Shown: one piece after another, positions 1 through 11,934 of the stretch
Numbering within the stretch: the first letter of the stretch is position 1
Layout of the letters: each line of letters opens with the position of its first letter
DNA from: Lophium mytilinum
Taxonomy: Eukaryota; Ascomycota; Dothideomycetes; Mytilinidiales; Mytilinidiaceae
Length of the DNA: 64,000 bases
Assembly (NCBI GenBank): GCA_010093605.1
Contig: MU004191.1
Location: 1,047,832-1,111,831, forward strand
Direction of reading: 5' to 3'
Notes under the pieces: generated by a model
Databases searched by the model: none
What the model was told of the DNA's origin: nothing
What the model saw: only the letters and a program-made list of their open reading frames with translations
Translations under genes and position numbers: made by a program

Positions 1-2659
1 TGCCCCACTGGTCCCACGTGACGAAGTCTCGGGCGTTGCGGAGCGCGTCTCTGTCGTGGCGTGGTCTGTTTTCTGGCCGAGTGGCCTTGTTGTTCGGATC
101 CGAGTCCAGGCGGTAGAAGCCCACGCGCTCGCCTTCCTGCTGGAAGACGTAGAGGAGGATGTGTGCGCCAGCCCGCCCTCCTTTTGGTGGTTTTTCGGAG
201 AAGATGTAGGGGTAGAGCCAGGGTTGTCGCGGCCGGCTTACTCTGTAGGCTGCGAGGTCCATTCCAGTGCCGCGTCCGATCTGCGCCATTTCGGACATTT
301 GTTGAGTGGCGTGCGCGAACCCGGGAGGGGTAAGGTCGTTGGGGTTCTGAGCTTGTTGGTAGCTGGTGATGGCTTCTGTGACGGACGCTATGCCGCCTAT
401 CACATCCTCTAACCCGAGAGCGCCATTGGTTATCTGATAGGTATGTTTCTTCTCGTTCTTCATGGCGCTTTGTATGTCGGCTCGAATCTGGTCCACCCTG
501 CTTCTGTAGTAGCTGCACGGGTCCTGAAGCAAATCATCCCAGTACTTTCGTTTTACGTCATGCCCATCGTCGTTCGGGTCGTAGATACCTAGGTCGATCA
601 AGTGTTGCTTCATCCCCTCATCATGACTATCGTGTGGAAATCGCTCTGCGTGAGACAACCCTTCCGGAAAGTTTGTGTTGACGGTGCGGTCTAAAGAGGC
701 GTACGTAACGTCCGAATCGTCCGAATCTGCAAGCATTTCCGCCACTACTCCGTCTAGCTCGTGCTCGGAAGCGATCGAAACGGTATTTCCTTGAGTTTGA
801 CGGTTTATCGGGATATTTGAAGTTGCGATTACGAATTCGTGGCATCGCAGAAAGCCATAGATGAGCCGGTAGTTTGCATTGCCACCAGTCGCGAGGATGA
901 AGAGCTCCCGAGCATCTCTGTAAAAGTCTTCTGTTGCTTGGAAGGCTTCGTTGATCTCCAGTCCAAGGGCAATTGCCCAAGCATTGCATACGGTGTGGTA
1001 GCCACAGCCCCAGCCGTTTGGTTGCTGGGCTGCTGGAGCCCAAAAGATCTCTCTCGGTAATTCGGGCGCTGGCTCAGAGCCAGTAGATGGAGCAATGTGC
1101 CACTTAGTCCATTGTATGAGATTGCAGACGCGGTTGTATATTGTCGTTCGCATGTTTGCGGTGTAGTGATGCCTCCTGGAGTCCAGAACATCGGCTGTTA
1201 TTGATCTGTCTGCGCCCATCTGAATGACGACCAGAACGATATGCTGATCCAAAAAGATGGGTACCAGCATGGGTCTTCCGGGCCTTAGTGCTCGACGGAA
1301 TTCGACTCCCTCCGGAGGGTCGCGAATCGCATCGATACTATTTAGAATGCTAGAGACGTGAGAACTAACGGCGTTGAATCCGGATCGAATGTCCATATTT
1401 TGTGCCAGCAGCAGAAGTAATGAGGCAATCGAGAGTAGAATCTCATCGTCTCTCATAAAAGCTCCAGGCTTACTCCACCGAGGCTCTTTGCCGTCTTTGA
1501 AGATCTTCACAGATAGCCGAGTCTTAACCAAGCCGAGTTGAGACCGATAGAAGGCACAAGGAGATTCGTCTGGCGAGATTATATCCGACGGTGGCGGCCG
1601 GCTCTTGGGAAGTTCTAGCTTTTGAGGTCGTTTTAGCGTCCCCGAAGGTTGTGCTGGTACAGCGTATTCTCCCAAAGTGATAGTAGTGTTGGTTACAGCG
1701 GTGTCTGACTGGTTTTGAGGTACCGCACTAAGAGTAGGATCTTGCGTACCCTTTTGAAAAGATTACAATGTTAGCAAAGCCTTCCGGATTTATGGGACCG
1801 AACTCACCCGTTTGTATTGATATTGTGCACCCTCTGAACCTCCCCAGAAGAACACGGCTTGGTCGGCAATCTCAATGTAGTTGAAAGAAAGCAACGGCCC
1901 GACGATTTCGACGTTGTCCGCCCGATCGTTGGTGTAGTCTACCCCGTTGATTCGAACAACATCTCCATGTGCGATTCGAAGGAACCATCCGTAGTTTCTC
2001 CGATTCTGGTTCAACTCTCTGGTATTCAATCGGTACAAGACGACGGGCTCGGGCGCTGATGACGCCGAGGCATCCTCAGAGTTCGGTACATTGAAGTTTC
2101 TATAATTGAAGTTACTCAATATTGTGTGACTAGACTCGGGAAACTAGGAGCGGGAATCAACTTACACTCTGATCAACCTATGACTTCGTACCACAACGGG
2201 TAGTCTGGTAGGCCCAGAAGCATCGGCGCTGTCTTGATTCTTGCTTGGCTCAGGTTCGTCCCGCCAATACACAGCAGCTTCGCCTTCCTGCATCCCCTGG
2301 ATTCGACCGATAGCACTATCGCGTTCATTGCCAATGACCGAATCTGCCAAACGTGCCCAAAGCTGTTGTACGGCGTCGCTGGCCTGGCCTAGGATTCTTG
2401 GTCTGTAGTTTCGTTGCTTATATGCGAGAGGAGATGAGATTGGACAGCGGCTCGGTTGAAGGAGTCTGTATCCTTCCGGAAGCTCTGCTTCAGGAGTATC
2501 CTGCCCGGTTATGGGGGAATGGTCCACGGGATTGCCGTCTATCGTCAAGTCTCTCTCGTTTGGCGGCTCTTGTTGCTCTGGCTCTTGTTGCTCCGGCTCA
2601 GGAAGAGGTGCTTTCCCCTTCCCTTTCGTGCCTTTCTTGGGGGCTTTCTTCTTCGCCAT
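1..2659 (-). CDS. Ulp1/C48-like cysteine protease domain protein, partial at left edge
   Basis: Three exons read on the minus strand: 2659-2166, about 2129 (or 2114)-1808, and 1750 to beyond base 1. The last exon is open without a stop for all 1750 bases. The start is the ATG at 2659, followed by a Lys-rich, probably nuclear-targeting N-terminus (MAKKKAPKKGTKGKGK). Exon 3 carries the ordered residues of a Ulp1/SENP-type (C48) protease: His (codon 1243-1241, in LDQHIVLVVI), Asp about 20 residues later (1183-1181, VLDSRR), then Gln six residues before Cys (Cys codon 1006-1004, QPNGWGCGYH). The H-D-Q-C order and the Gln-Cys spacing match the family, so I infer de-SUMOylase-like or related peptidase activity; substrate unknown. 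The C-terminus lies outside the window. Intron 1 has two possible acceptors (36 or 51 bp), both in frame. I do not recognise a named orthologue. Confidence 0.72.
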
Positions 2660-3383
2660 CTTCGAACTTGGTATTTTGCTGGCGTAGATTCAGCTTCGAT
2701 GAATCCGATCGTGTGCTATATCTGATGAAATGATGATTGTGAATTTCTTGACGGTCAAGCAAAGAAAGAGTGACTCGAGCTTCGTTGAAGGCGGATGTTC
2801 GCGTTCAAGTTGGCTTCGTAGTGAGGTGGGAACAATGAATAGCTATTGAAAACAATAGCACTAACCGCGAGCGGCGACATCTCGAACCACAAAGAAAAAT
2901 CTTCACTGGGACTGAAGCGACAAGAATTGAATTGCTTTTGACAATTGAATTGCGATAAGTATAATACTACTCCCTAGCTATACGACGGTAGATTCGTTGG
3001 TCTCGTTGACTTCCGTCCCACTTGGAATGCGATTAGCACTCTCCTTGCTTTTGTACAAGCTCTCAACGACCGGATTTCAGTTCGCCTTGTACGAGAATAT
3101 ACACAGTGATAGATACTGTTTTTGACTGAGACTCTTCTATCCCGTAGTGTTTTTAAAGCGGCTGGGCGTATTAGCCGAGTACTCTATTACTGAGATGAGC
3201 CCGTTTGGTGTTCCACTATGTGACTCGGCGCGAGTACTTGCACACATCGTAGCAATTCTGGGTCCGAGACCATCTGAGATGTCCATCTCATAGAATACAG
3301 TCGGCGTGTGCGTGGGACGCGGCTGTTGACCTTTGTGCCACCTTGATTCGCCAAAGACATTTTGGAGAACCGAGGTCTTTATC
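2660..3383. other. intergenic, no gene seen
   Basis: Between the start of the protease-like gene and the stop of the bZIP gene, both on the minus strand. It must hold the promoter of the former and the 3' flank of the latter. I see no convincing open frame, RNA gene or repeat. Confidence 0.5.
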
Positions 3384-4260
3384 TTATGCTCCGTGGCTGT
3401 GATCTGCGTATTTCTCTATCGCATTGAAGACGACTGAGTTGTCTACGGCGCAATCAGCACCCAGCTCGCGACATCCTAGATCAGCTTCCAACTCAGCTCC
3501 GACATTCGACCTCATGCTTCGGATGATATTCGCAGCATACACACACGAGGATGTGTTGTTATATAGTGATTGATCCGGCAGATAATTCGTCTCCTCAGGA
3601 TACATCCATTGTGCACTTGGTATCTCGTAGGCGTAGTTCAGCTGTCGGTAGGATTCGTCAGGCATCTCTGACTGCTGGGTGGCAGTCGGCATGTGCGTGA
3701 ATGTTGGAGTCGGGATGCTAGTAGGTGTATCGATGCTACTCGAGCCGATTGAGTGTGGACTGGCAGACTCGTTCCCGGTTTCCAGGCCCTTGGAGCGCTG
3801 GTGGGACAGCGAAAGCGTGGGAGGAAGGGGCACGCTTGTTGCTCCCGACGGTACACATGGAACACGGCCACAGGATGTCTGCCCATTGCATGCCCTCTTC
3901 TGTCCTAGTATCGAGTCCAGGACTGGCGCCGCAGAAGCATGCTCGGGGGTGGAGACATGCCTGCCCATGACGGCGACTATTTCAGACTCAGACACGCCCC
4001 GCTCTCGCAGCAGGGCGCGCAGGCGTTTGTTCTCCTCCAACACGCGTCGAGCGGCATTCTGTATCTCAGCGGACGCCTCGACGCCTGTCTGCTCGCAACT
4101 CCGCAGCTTCGTCTCCAGCTCGTGAAGGTACTCCTTGCGCCGCGCGCGCGATCGCCGCTGGTTGTCTCGGATGCGGGCCAGGTTGCTAGAACTCTGCTAC
4201 TGTCAGTACTGTGCTTGGCTGCTGAAGGAGTAGAAGTACCGCGACAGGAGTCTCGCTCAT
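3384..4260 (-). CDS. bZIP transcription factor
   Basis: Two exons (4260-4240 and 4196-3384) separated by a 43 bp intron with a CTGAC branch site just before its TAG acceptor; about 270 codons. Exon 1 codes only seven residues (MSETPVA). The basic region follows at once: NLARIRDNQRRSRARRKEYL, with the invariant Asn and Arg of the N-x7-R bZIP signature. A leucine-zipper-like heptad stretch follows (HELETKLRS...VLEENKRLRALLRERG). The rest is Ser/Pro/Thr-rich and probably disordered, ending in a short conserved-looking tail. A DNA-binding domain at the extreme N-terminus with a long low-complexity tail is common in small fungal bZIP regulators. Target genes cannot be inferred. It is divergent from the membrane protein gene at 5034. 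Confidence 0.82.
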
Positions 4261-5033
4261 GGTAAAGGACGGTCACAGGAGAGTAGTGCTGACGATGCGT
4301 AGACTTAACAGGCAGAGTGTCTTGTGGTAGGCAGTTCTACGGCTATCGATCTAGCACTTCGTACTTCGGGCGACAGGCGCAATGCTACTTTTCAAGTGCT
4401 ACGAGGACTCGGTCATTGTCTAATGCAGCAAACGCCACCAATGGCTAGAATGCTCCGTCGCCTTGCTGCGGGCCAAGGCGTGCAACTCCAGGACCAGGAC
4501 CAGGAAGAAGAAGCTCTTTGGTGTGCGTGGTCGGCGAGGTGGCAGCGATCCCAGCAAAACGGTCTATTTCCGAGGAGGTGAAGAAGAAAAAGAAGCCAAG
4601 GAAAAGAGGAATAAATAACTTATGTCAGGCGGTCTCGGGTATCGTTTCTAGCTGCCGGCGTCGTCCCTTGGTCCCAAGTTCGGCTTCCCTAGCGCGTGGT
4701 GCACTCCCGCTGGAACGCTTCCCCTTGTCCCCTGTATCAGATCGCGATACCGCTGGGTGTTGTATGGTTCGTCTATGACGACGGCCAGCAGCTGAACCCG
4801 AACTGACAGCAACCTTCCTGCTGCGGAACTGTGATTAATTACGACACCCACACACTGTCACACGATCGTCCATGATAAGACGGCTGGGGCGGTGCGCAGA
4901 TTGCGATAGCCCGTCGTTGTTGTTGCACTTCTTTTCAGCTTTCAGCTGCACATGAAACTTCGTCTTCCACCCACGAACCCCGTCAACCTCGACGCCTACA
5001 ACCCCGACTCTGCTGTCAGAGTCTGCCATCGCC
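4261..5033. promoter_or_regulatory. divergent intergenic region between bZIP and membrane protein genes
   Basis: 773 bp separating two divergent start codons; promoters for both genes must lie here. No further gene supported. No specific operator recognised. Confidence 0.4.
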
Positions 5034-5932
5034 ATGGTGTTCTGGAAGGGAAGCAGCCCTGCTTCCGAAACAGCATTTGACCCTACACACCGCTTCGTCA
5101 CCTCGTGGATCCTCCCGCCTGGAGGGCTGTTTGCTGTCCGAGCCCTGCTCTCTTTGTACGCCTTCACAACCATCTTCTTCATTTTCGGATGGTATGGCAC
5201 CCATGGCCTCACCCAGGCGTCCGAGAGATCTTTCAGCTACTTCACAAACCTCACCTATTGGGGTCTGGCATTCTATTTTGCCTTTAGTGCTCTGCACACG
5301 GGAAGCTACTGGTTGACGGGCTTGCCCTTCCTCGCACGCTGGCCCCGATTCCTCCAAAATCTGCACAGCATATTCTATACCACTATCGTCGTGTTCCCCT
5401 GGCTAGTCACTAGTAAGTTACCTTCTGCTGTACCACACTATGTCAGTGACCTGACTAACTCTGTCTAGTTGTCTTTTGGGCCCTGCTGTACTCGCGCTTC
5501 TATACCGAGTTCCAAACCTGGACAAACACCTCCCAGCACGCGCTCAACTCGGTCTTTGCTTTCATCGAGATCATCCTTCCGCGCACGGCTCCGCTGCCCT
5601 TTCTCCACATCATACCCTTGATCATTCTGCTCGCACTATACCTGGGACTGGCCTACCTCACGCACGACACGCAACACTTCTTCGTGTACAGCTTCTTGGA
5701 TAACAGGACACACTCTAAAGGCGTGGTTGCAGGCTACTGCATTGGTATTCTCGTCGCCGCTATTGTCATCTTCCTTCTCGTTCGGTACTTGATCTGGTCG
5801 AGGATCTGGATCTCCGAAAAACAGTTGGGCTTGCATGGGAAGTGGAGCAGCCGCGGTTCGAACCAGAGACTAACAAGCCCCGAAGAAGGAAAAGAGGTTG
5901 CTATGATAGATCTGCCTGTTAGGAAGGAGTGA
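5034..5932 (+). CDS. multi-pass membrane protein, FAR-17a/AIG1-like or rolling-stone-like
   Basis: Two exons (5034-5412 and 5469-5932) around a 56 bp intron; about 280 residues. The ATG at 5034 sits in a good context (gccATGg). At least five or six hydrophobic spans are visible, for example FAVRALLSLYAFTTIFFIFG, WGLAFYFAFSALHTGSYWL, FYTTIVVFPWLVT, LHIIPLIILLALYLGLAYL and GIGILVAAIVIFLLVRYLIW-like near the end (read as YCIGILVAAIVIFLLV). The conserved-looking block FSYFTNLTYWGLAFYF resembles the FAR-17a/AIG1 and rolling-stone membrane families; this family call is from memory and tentative. A hydrophilic tail of about 40 residues follows the last span. No catalytic residues can be assigned with certainty. 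Confidence 0.7.
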
Positions 5933-8900
5933 GTGTTCAGACCACGAGTCGTCCCCAGTGGCGTTCATGTTTCAAACGGTATACCCTTGTTTTAATTCTA
6001 CTTCATATAATGCCGTACATTCACTGTTCGCGCGCTGCTAGGTGCATATGCCGTCTCCTCCATGACTCGTGCAAAGACCACCACTTTCTAGAGGTTGGGG
6101 CTGAACATCGCATCTTGATGCCCGAGACCGATCTACTACTACCACTAATCATGTCCAGGTTTACGTATATTTTTTTTGGACGAGCTTCATTTCTACCCTA
6201 TCACACACTCGGGTTTCATCGCAACATCCACCCTAATACCAACGCATATGACGGCTCACGTCCAGACCCTCGAGACGCCATAGTATCACCACGTGTGATG
6301 CTCTAAGGCGGCATCATAGCCGCCTCTGCCGCTCGTCTAGAACGAAGATCAGCCTTACCAGACACCCTCTTAACGCAGCTCTGCGTCTCATACCACAAAC
6401 GAAAACCATGCGCCATAGCCATACTGAAAGTCGTCAAAAGCCCTCCCCACCCCTCAGCGAGACATATTACCGTATTCCTCTACGCATCAGTGATTGGGGC
6501 CCGCAACTAGCCGCTGCTCAGTGCCAATACTGACGACTAAAGCCTCGCCCAACAAGGAAGGCGTATGACCGCTTCAATTACTGGGCATTAGCACGGGGTG
6601 AAGAACACAGCCAGGAGGTTCCAAGCGCCTTCGATGCGTCCCGCTGAAGCGGTCTCTGGAAGTTGGACATCTCATCCAATCAACACCCCGCGTGTGGACC
6701 ATACCCCTTCGTCAACCCTGCGAGCACAGTACGGGAAAGGATTGGAAAAGCAACTCTTCCATGATTGGAAGGGGTCTGCAGTACGATTGACCAGGATTCG
6801 AAGTATTCCATATGTGCTCATAGATACTTCGCCAGCAAGGCAGTATCTTGAAGGCGGAATCGAATTGCAAGCGATCACTACGAGTGTACGAGGGCAGCAT
6901 CTTCAAGGTGACAGCAGCCTCGTAGAATGCGGCGGTTTATCCAGTTAATGTTACCCGTGAGTGTTATTCACTTCACACTCGCTTCTAAGTTTCCCAGCTC
7001 GTAAGACCTTTCCTTTACTCAGGTATAAGTATACTTCGAGACACCGTTTGATAGACTAAACAGATAAGCTATTTGCTGAAGACAAACCGGAGTCAGTCAT
7101 TCTGCTAATCAGTCATCGACTTAGTCGTGTCCACGTTGCGGTATGTAATCCGTGGCATGTCTAAAGTGTGAAGTCTCTCGAAGTGAATGACTGTAAGCGA
7201 GTCTACTTCCACCGACTAGGTTAAGGCGTCGTTTTGATCGGTGAAATATCTTTATCGTGTCCCGGATGTTAGCATATTGTACTGAAAAGTGTAGAGCCCT
7301 CAGAGTGAAAGAAGGACGCTGCTAAGCGAGAAGAGGTGAATGTTTTCAACGTTTGGGACGGGACGAGGTTTTCACCTTCGATAAATTTCTATGAGTTTTA
7401 CTGAACCTTCGCTAAACTAGGTAACTTTTGGCAGATTGAAAGATGTAGGGTCTCGGAAGTGAATGGAACGGCACTGTTAAGGGAGCCTAGCGAGCATTCA
7501 CCTTGGCTACATGACCAAAGTCAGTATTCAGCATCTGAACCACTAAACATAGTACGTCTTAGCAGGCTGAAAAGCGTTGAGTGCCTGAAGTGATTTTGGG
7601 GACGTAGGGTGCTTCAATCTTCGTGAAGGACATATATCTTCCCACCGCAAGGGCCGCACTGTGATATCCACGCTCGTTCTTAGGTAGGAAAGTCAGACAT
7701 TGTAGCTTAGGCCTTTGAATATCATCTGGTTCTGTAGCCACAGGCAGGACTTCGTCCCAAACACTTTTCCATAGTTAGACGTGTTTGGAAGGCCTTCCGA
7801 CTCTTGATAATCCTGAATTATCAAGACCTGATTCATTACCAGCCGCTTCCACCCCGTCCAGACAATCTCTAAAAGCCACATGCCCACAGTCTCACCTCCC
7901 TCCGTCCCCATCCCCACCCCCACCTTCACGCTTCTCCGCGCCACACACTCAAACCCGGAACCCGAGCGCGGCCTCTCAATCATCGTACTACCCGACCCGG
8001 CGACCCAGACCACAGGCGCTCCCCTTCCATATTTATTCCAGAAGCTTACACCGAGACCGTCTCACCAACCCGGCATGCTGAACGAGACACGTCCAACACC
8101 GAACGATTCCACGGACTACGACAGTGTCTAGGCCACGAAACCCGTCGACCAGGCCCGCGGGTGTGTCGCGTCTATTTCCAGCATCGCCCTGGAAAAGCCG
8201 GTAAGGCTTCGGTGAGACATTAATGCTCGACGAAATTCGATAGCGCTGTTCCTACGCTCTGGTTGATTTTCATCTTGAATGCTCGACCTGCGTCATGCTC
8301 GCTCGCCTCAAGCTTTCGTTGTAGCCCTATTTAGTAGCATGCTGTACGCAATTAGTCGTTTGTTTGAAAAGGTAGTCAGACCTCAGCCCCGTCCAGACTC
8401 CAACCCACACCCCAGTACGCCACCAATCGCGAAAAAATCTCACCACATTCTCCGAACCGAGCCAGCTGGATTTAACCTCACATACGACCCGGAGCATGCA
8501 GGCTCGGCCCGCGCCGGCGTGCGCTTAACTTCGTAAACATCCGGGCTCGTAAGCTTGTCTCATCAAACCCTGCTTCTAGGTAAAACGAACCCCCTCGCTT
8601 CGGGAGGCCAGCTGTTCTCAGATCACACAAGCGTAATGCAGAATGTCGAAAAAGTCGGGGCTCCAGGTCCACGCGCGCGAGACCCGAGACCAGCTTCCAC
8701 GTTTTCTACGACAGCGACGGGGGGTCTTTCCAATCGTAGATTTCTGCCCGCACACGGGCACACTCGCATGCGTCTGTGGGTTGATGTTGAAACGGCGGAA
8801 CGGATCGCGCCGCGGAGCGGCCGATGGAGCACATGTGGTGCACGGATGAGGAAGGTGGATGGTTGAGTAGGTAGGTAGGTGGGTAAAGGTGCCTTGTAGA

Positions 8901-9856
8901 TCGCAGAAGACAGAAAAGTGTGTTTGCGTAGGAGCTTAATGAAGACGTTTGAGTGTGCGTGAAGAAATGGAAGGACTCTGTGTGGTCTGGGACGCCGTGT
9001 GGAGGATAGATAGTTGTATGGGTGAGTGGGTAGGTAGACTGTAGATGAAGGGTAGGAGAAGGGTAAGCGAGAAACGTCGGATTAGACTATATTTCTGTGT
9101 ATATCTAGAGTGAAAGTAGACGAAACAGGCGGGTACTATGTTCGACGACGCTTGCTCTCATTGGACAACGGCGTCTGTTAATACGATCAAAGAGGCGGTG
9201 ACATGGCATCGAGCAGGGTTGGCAGATAAGGGTTCAGGTCGTGCGGTAGGCGCCGGAGCTAGTCAGATGGTCAGAGTCCTTGAACCTTGGAAGAATTGGA
9301 CCATCTTCTCATTGATGTTTACATACCTTTCGATGCTAGCGGATCCAGTAGTCAGGTCTGGCAGTCAATAGAAGGAGAACGGAAAATATCAGATCAGTCT
9401 TGATTGTACTAGGAGGCAGCTCGCTCTCTGTTAGACTAAGTCTGAGCAGCAGATTGCAGGAGAGCTTGTTACCAGATGCCATGAAAACACTAATCTAAAG
9501 GAGAAAGCGGCCGCGATACCCCGAGCCCCCATATCTGAGAAAGGCAGAGAGCATTGATTTCCGGACAAGAAAAGCTCTGAGTGCCTTGTGACAGGAGGAG
9601 CGCCCCGGAGAGTAGAAAAAGCCTTGATGAACACCGGGTCCCAACAAACGAAATAAAACTGTTAAAGCAGAAGAGAAAGCAGGCCGCGTGAAGGCCTGCA
9701 AAGAAAAGAGTTAAACTGACGGTAACGTGCTTCAAGATATGAACATTTTCCGGGAGCCCCCAACCTGGAAAAGTTCCGCATGCATTCCAGCACCGAGCAA
9801 TGACAGGTATTTCTCCCAAACAACAGCCACACGCATATTGGCCTTTGTGCTATCCC
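5933..9856. other. gene-poor region of about 3.9 kb
   Basis: No frame gives a convincing protein. The longest open frames (e.g. 6598-6948 +, 7880-8131 +, 8555-8866 +) have no recognisable domain and no supporting splice structure. A degenerate direct repeat lies at about 7155-7600. Short GGTA/GGTG-rich simple sequence occurs near 8860-8885 and 9005-9040. The left end is the 3' flank of the membrane protein gene and the right end that of ras1. Confidence 0.45.
7155..7600 (+). repeat. degenerate direct repeat, four copies of an ~30 bp motif
   Basis: A motif of roughly the form TGAAAAGTGTAGAGCCTC followed by GAAGTGAA recurs near 7160, 7282, 7436 and 7567, with spacings of about 122, 154 and 131 bp. 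Sequence between the copies is only weakly similar. It may be an old tandem repeat. Assessed by eye only. Confidence 0.4.
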
Positions 9857-10653
9857 CTACATAACGGTGCACCCGCAGCAGCCCCGCTTCTTGTCGTGGC
9901 CGTCCATCTCCAGCTTGCTCATCTGGCCGTTCGCCCCTTGCTGGGGCGCTCCCGAGTACGATGACATCTCCTTGTTATATCTGCGAATCTCCCGGACAAT
10001 GTCGTAGAAGGCGTTGTCGACGTTGATGCGTGATTTCGCCGAGGTCTCAATGAACTTGCAGCCAAATTGTCGGGCTAGGTTTTGGCCCTCTTTTACGGGG
10101 TTAGTGCCAAATATAGATGGACCGCCGAAAATGAAAGAAACTGACCTTGGGTTGAAACCTGCCTCTCGCCCTCGAGATCGCACTTGTTGCCGACGACAAT
10201 CATCGGAAAGTAGTCCTTGTCCTTGACTCGTAGAATCTGCTGCTGGAAGGTCATGATCTCCTCGAAGGATTGCCGGTCTGTTATCGAGTAGACGAGCAGG
10301 AAGCCCTCGCCGGTCCGCATGTACTGCTCCCGCATGGCCGAGTACTCCTCCTGGCCGGCCGTGTCGAGTACGTCGAGCAGGGCGACCTCGTCGTCGATCA
10401 CGCACTGCTTGCGGTACGAGTCTGCGGTCAGACATGTCAGCTCATCGAGGCGGCAGAAAGACATGCAGACAACTGACCTTCAATGGTTGGATCATACTCG
10501 TCTACAAAGTGGCTTTGAATGAGTTGGATGGTTAAGCACGACTTTCCCACGCCACCTCCTCCTACCACGACCAACTTGTACTCCCGGAGGAACTAGCAGG
10601 CGGTCAGCGGTGCCCCTGAACGGCATCTGACGAAAACATACCTTTGAAGCCAT
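9857..10653 (-). CDS. ras1: Ras small GTPase
   Basis: Four exons (10653-10642, 10592-10478, 10421-10146, 10089-9857) coding about 211 residues; introns are 49, 56 and 56 bp, and the first exon codes just MASK. All Ras motifs are present: P-loop GGGGVGKSC, switch I YDPTIEDSYRKQ, switch [26 protein letters not shown] specificity motif, and ETSAK. The C-terminus ends CCGCTVM: a CTVM CaaX box for prenylation with upstream cysteines suited to palmitoylation, so the protein should act at the plasma membrane. The glycine at the P-loop position where animal Ras has alanine is usual in fungal Ras1/RasA. The role inferred from the family is signalling to adenylate cyclase/PKA and MAP-kinase pathways in growth and morphogenesis. 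Confidence 0.95.
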
Positions 10654-11934
10654 TGTGTGTGAAGTGGACTAGAACGCTGCGGCGTCGGGGTCGACGGATG
10701 GAGGGCCGCAGTGGTCGGCGCTTGTTCGCTGGCGGAGTGTGCAGCGAGGAGGCGCGAAGATGGGCGGTCAGCGGGCGGCAGCGAGGGCGTGAGGACGAGC
10801 AGCTTGGGTGTCGAGCAGCGTCGGGGCACAGCAATTGACGTTGGGGTGCAGCTGGGGGATTGTGGTGATGGGATCGTGGTGTTGAACGGGGGAGGTTCTG
10901 GAGAAGAAAGCAGCTTCACGTTCGGTAAGGAAGCTTCGGGCGCTGATTCGCCGCATCCTCGCGCAGCGACCGCATTACTGCTAGCCCAAGACGGGCCTGT
11001 GTGCCTGTCTCTACTCCCCGACCTCCCCACCTGGCCTGCCTGGGGCACGATCAGGGTGCTGTCTTGCCGCCCTCAAGCCGCGAGCCGTTGCACCTAAGCA
11101 CCTTTGCTCGCCGTGACCCCCATCCGCCAAAAGAAAGGCAGGCCGCCAGCACTGCTTCACCTCCCTGACCACCACGACACCCGCCGCGAACAGACCTAGC
11201 GGGCCCCTAGGCGAATCGGCCGCCGTCTGTTCCACGGTCCTGCTCCCACGACGGCGTTTAGGGCTCCTCTGCAGAGGGGAGGGCGGCCTGGCCAGGGGGT
11301 GGTCCGACAAGGCTCGGGAGTGAATGGCTTGCTAGAGACCGGGGGAGCTGGGCCACTCAACGCTCCGCGCACGTGAGTGAATCTCAATGTGCGCGAGCGG
11401 TCCTCAGAGTCAGGGAGCCCCTTGTTGCCGTCGGAAACATGCTTCTCTGAGCGATACCACGCGGGGTATATCAGCCCTGCGCCCTGCATTTTGTCGGCCA
11501 GCGGTCCAGCGCCAGTATCAGGACCTCGTCCATCCAGCAGGGCAAGTCTATCATGCCCAGCACGCAGCCAAGTTGCTGGCGGCCACGAGGGCCGTTGGAG
11601 CAGGGCGCACGAGGCAGGGCAGGCAGAGCAGGCAGGGCAGGCCGTAGGCGTTGACAGAACTCTATTGAACGATAGCGCTATCACCGCTGTATGCACCTTG
11701 TCGGGACACATGGCTTGGCGCAGCCCCCAGACCCTAGGCTAGCATGCTAGAGCTCAACGCGGCGGCGCTGGACGGCTTCTGGATGTTTTCGAGAACATCT
11801 CTCGGAGTACGGGACGGCCTCCGTGGGACGGTCCGCGTCGAACTCTTGCCACTCACTGCGAACACTGCAACACCATCGTCACTAGCACTATGCCGCAACT
11901 TGCGTCTATTGCGTGGCCTTGTCACCTCTGTCCC
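10654..11934. other. ras1 upstream region and 3' flank of MoCF gene
   Basis: 1.28 kb, GC-rich and with several overlapping open frames on both strands that look like by-products of base composition. It should contain the ras1 promoter and a 5' leader. No gene is supported. Confidence 0.4.

Noticed and set aside
3679-4125. 148-codon plus-strand frame
   Set aside because: Antisense to the bZIP gene, whose basic-leucine zipper is unmistakable on the minus strand.
5846-5876. GGTTCGAACC, resembling a tRNA T-loop
   Set aside because: It lies within the coding sequence of the membrane protein, with no cloverleaf around it.
6598-6948. 116-codon plus-strand frame as a gene
   Set aside because: No recognisable domain, no splice-supported extension, and composition like the surrounding gap.
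9490-9819. Hydrophobic small protein on the minus strand
   Set aside because: It has no ATG at its start and lies in the 3' flank of ras1.
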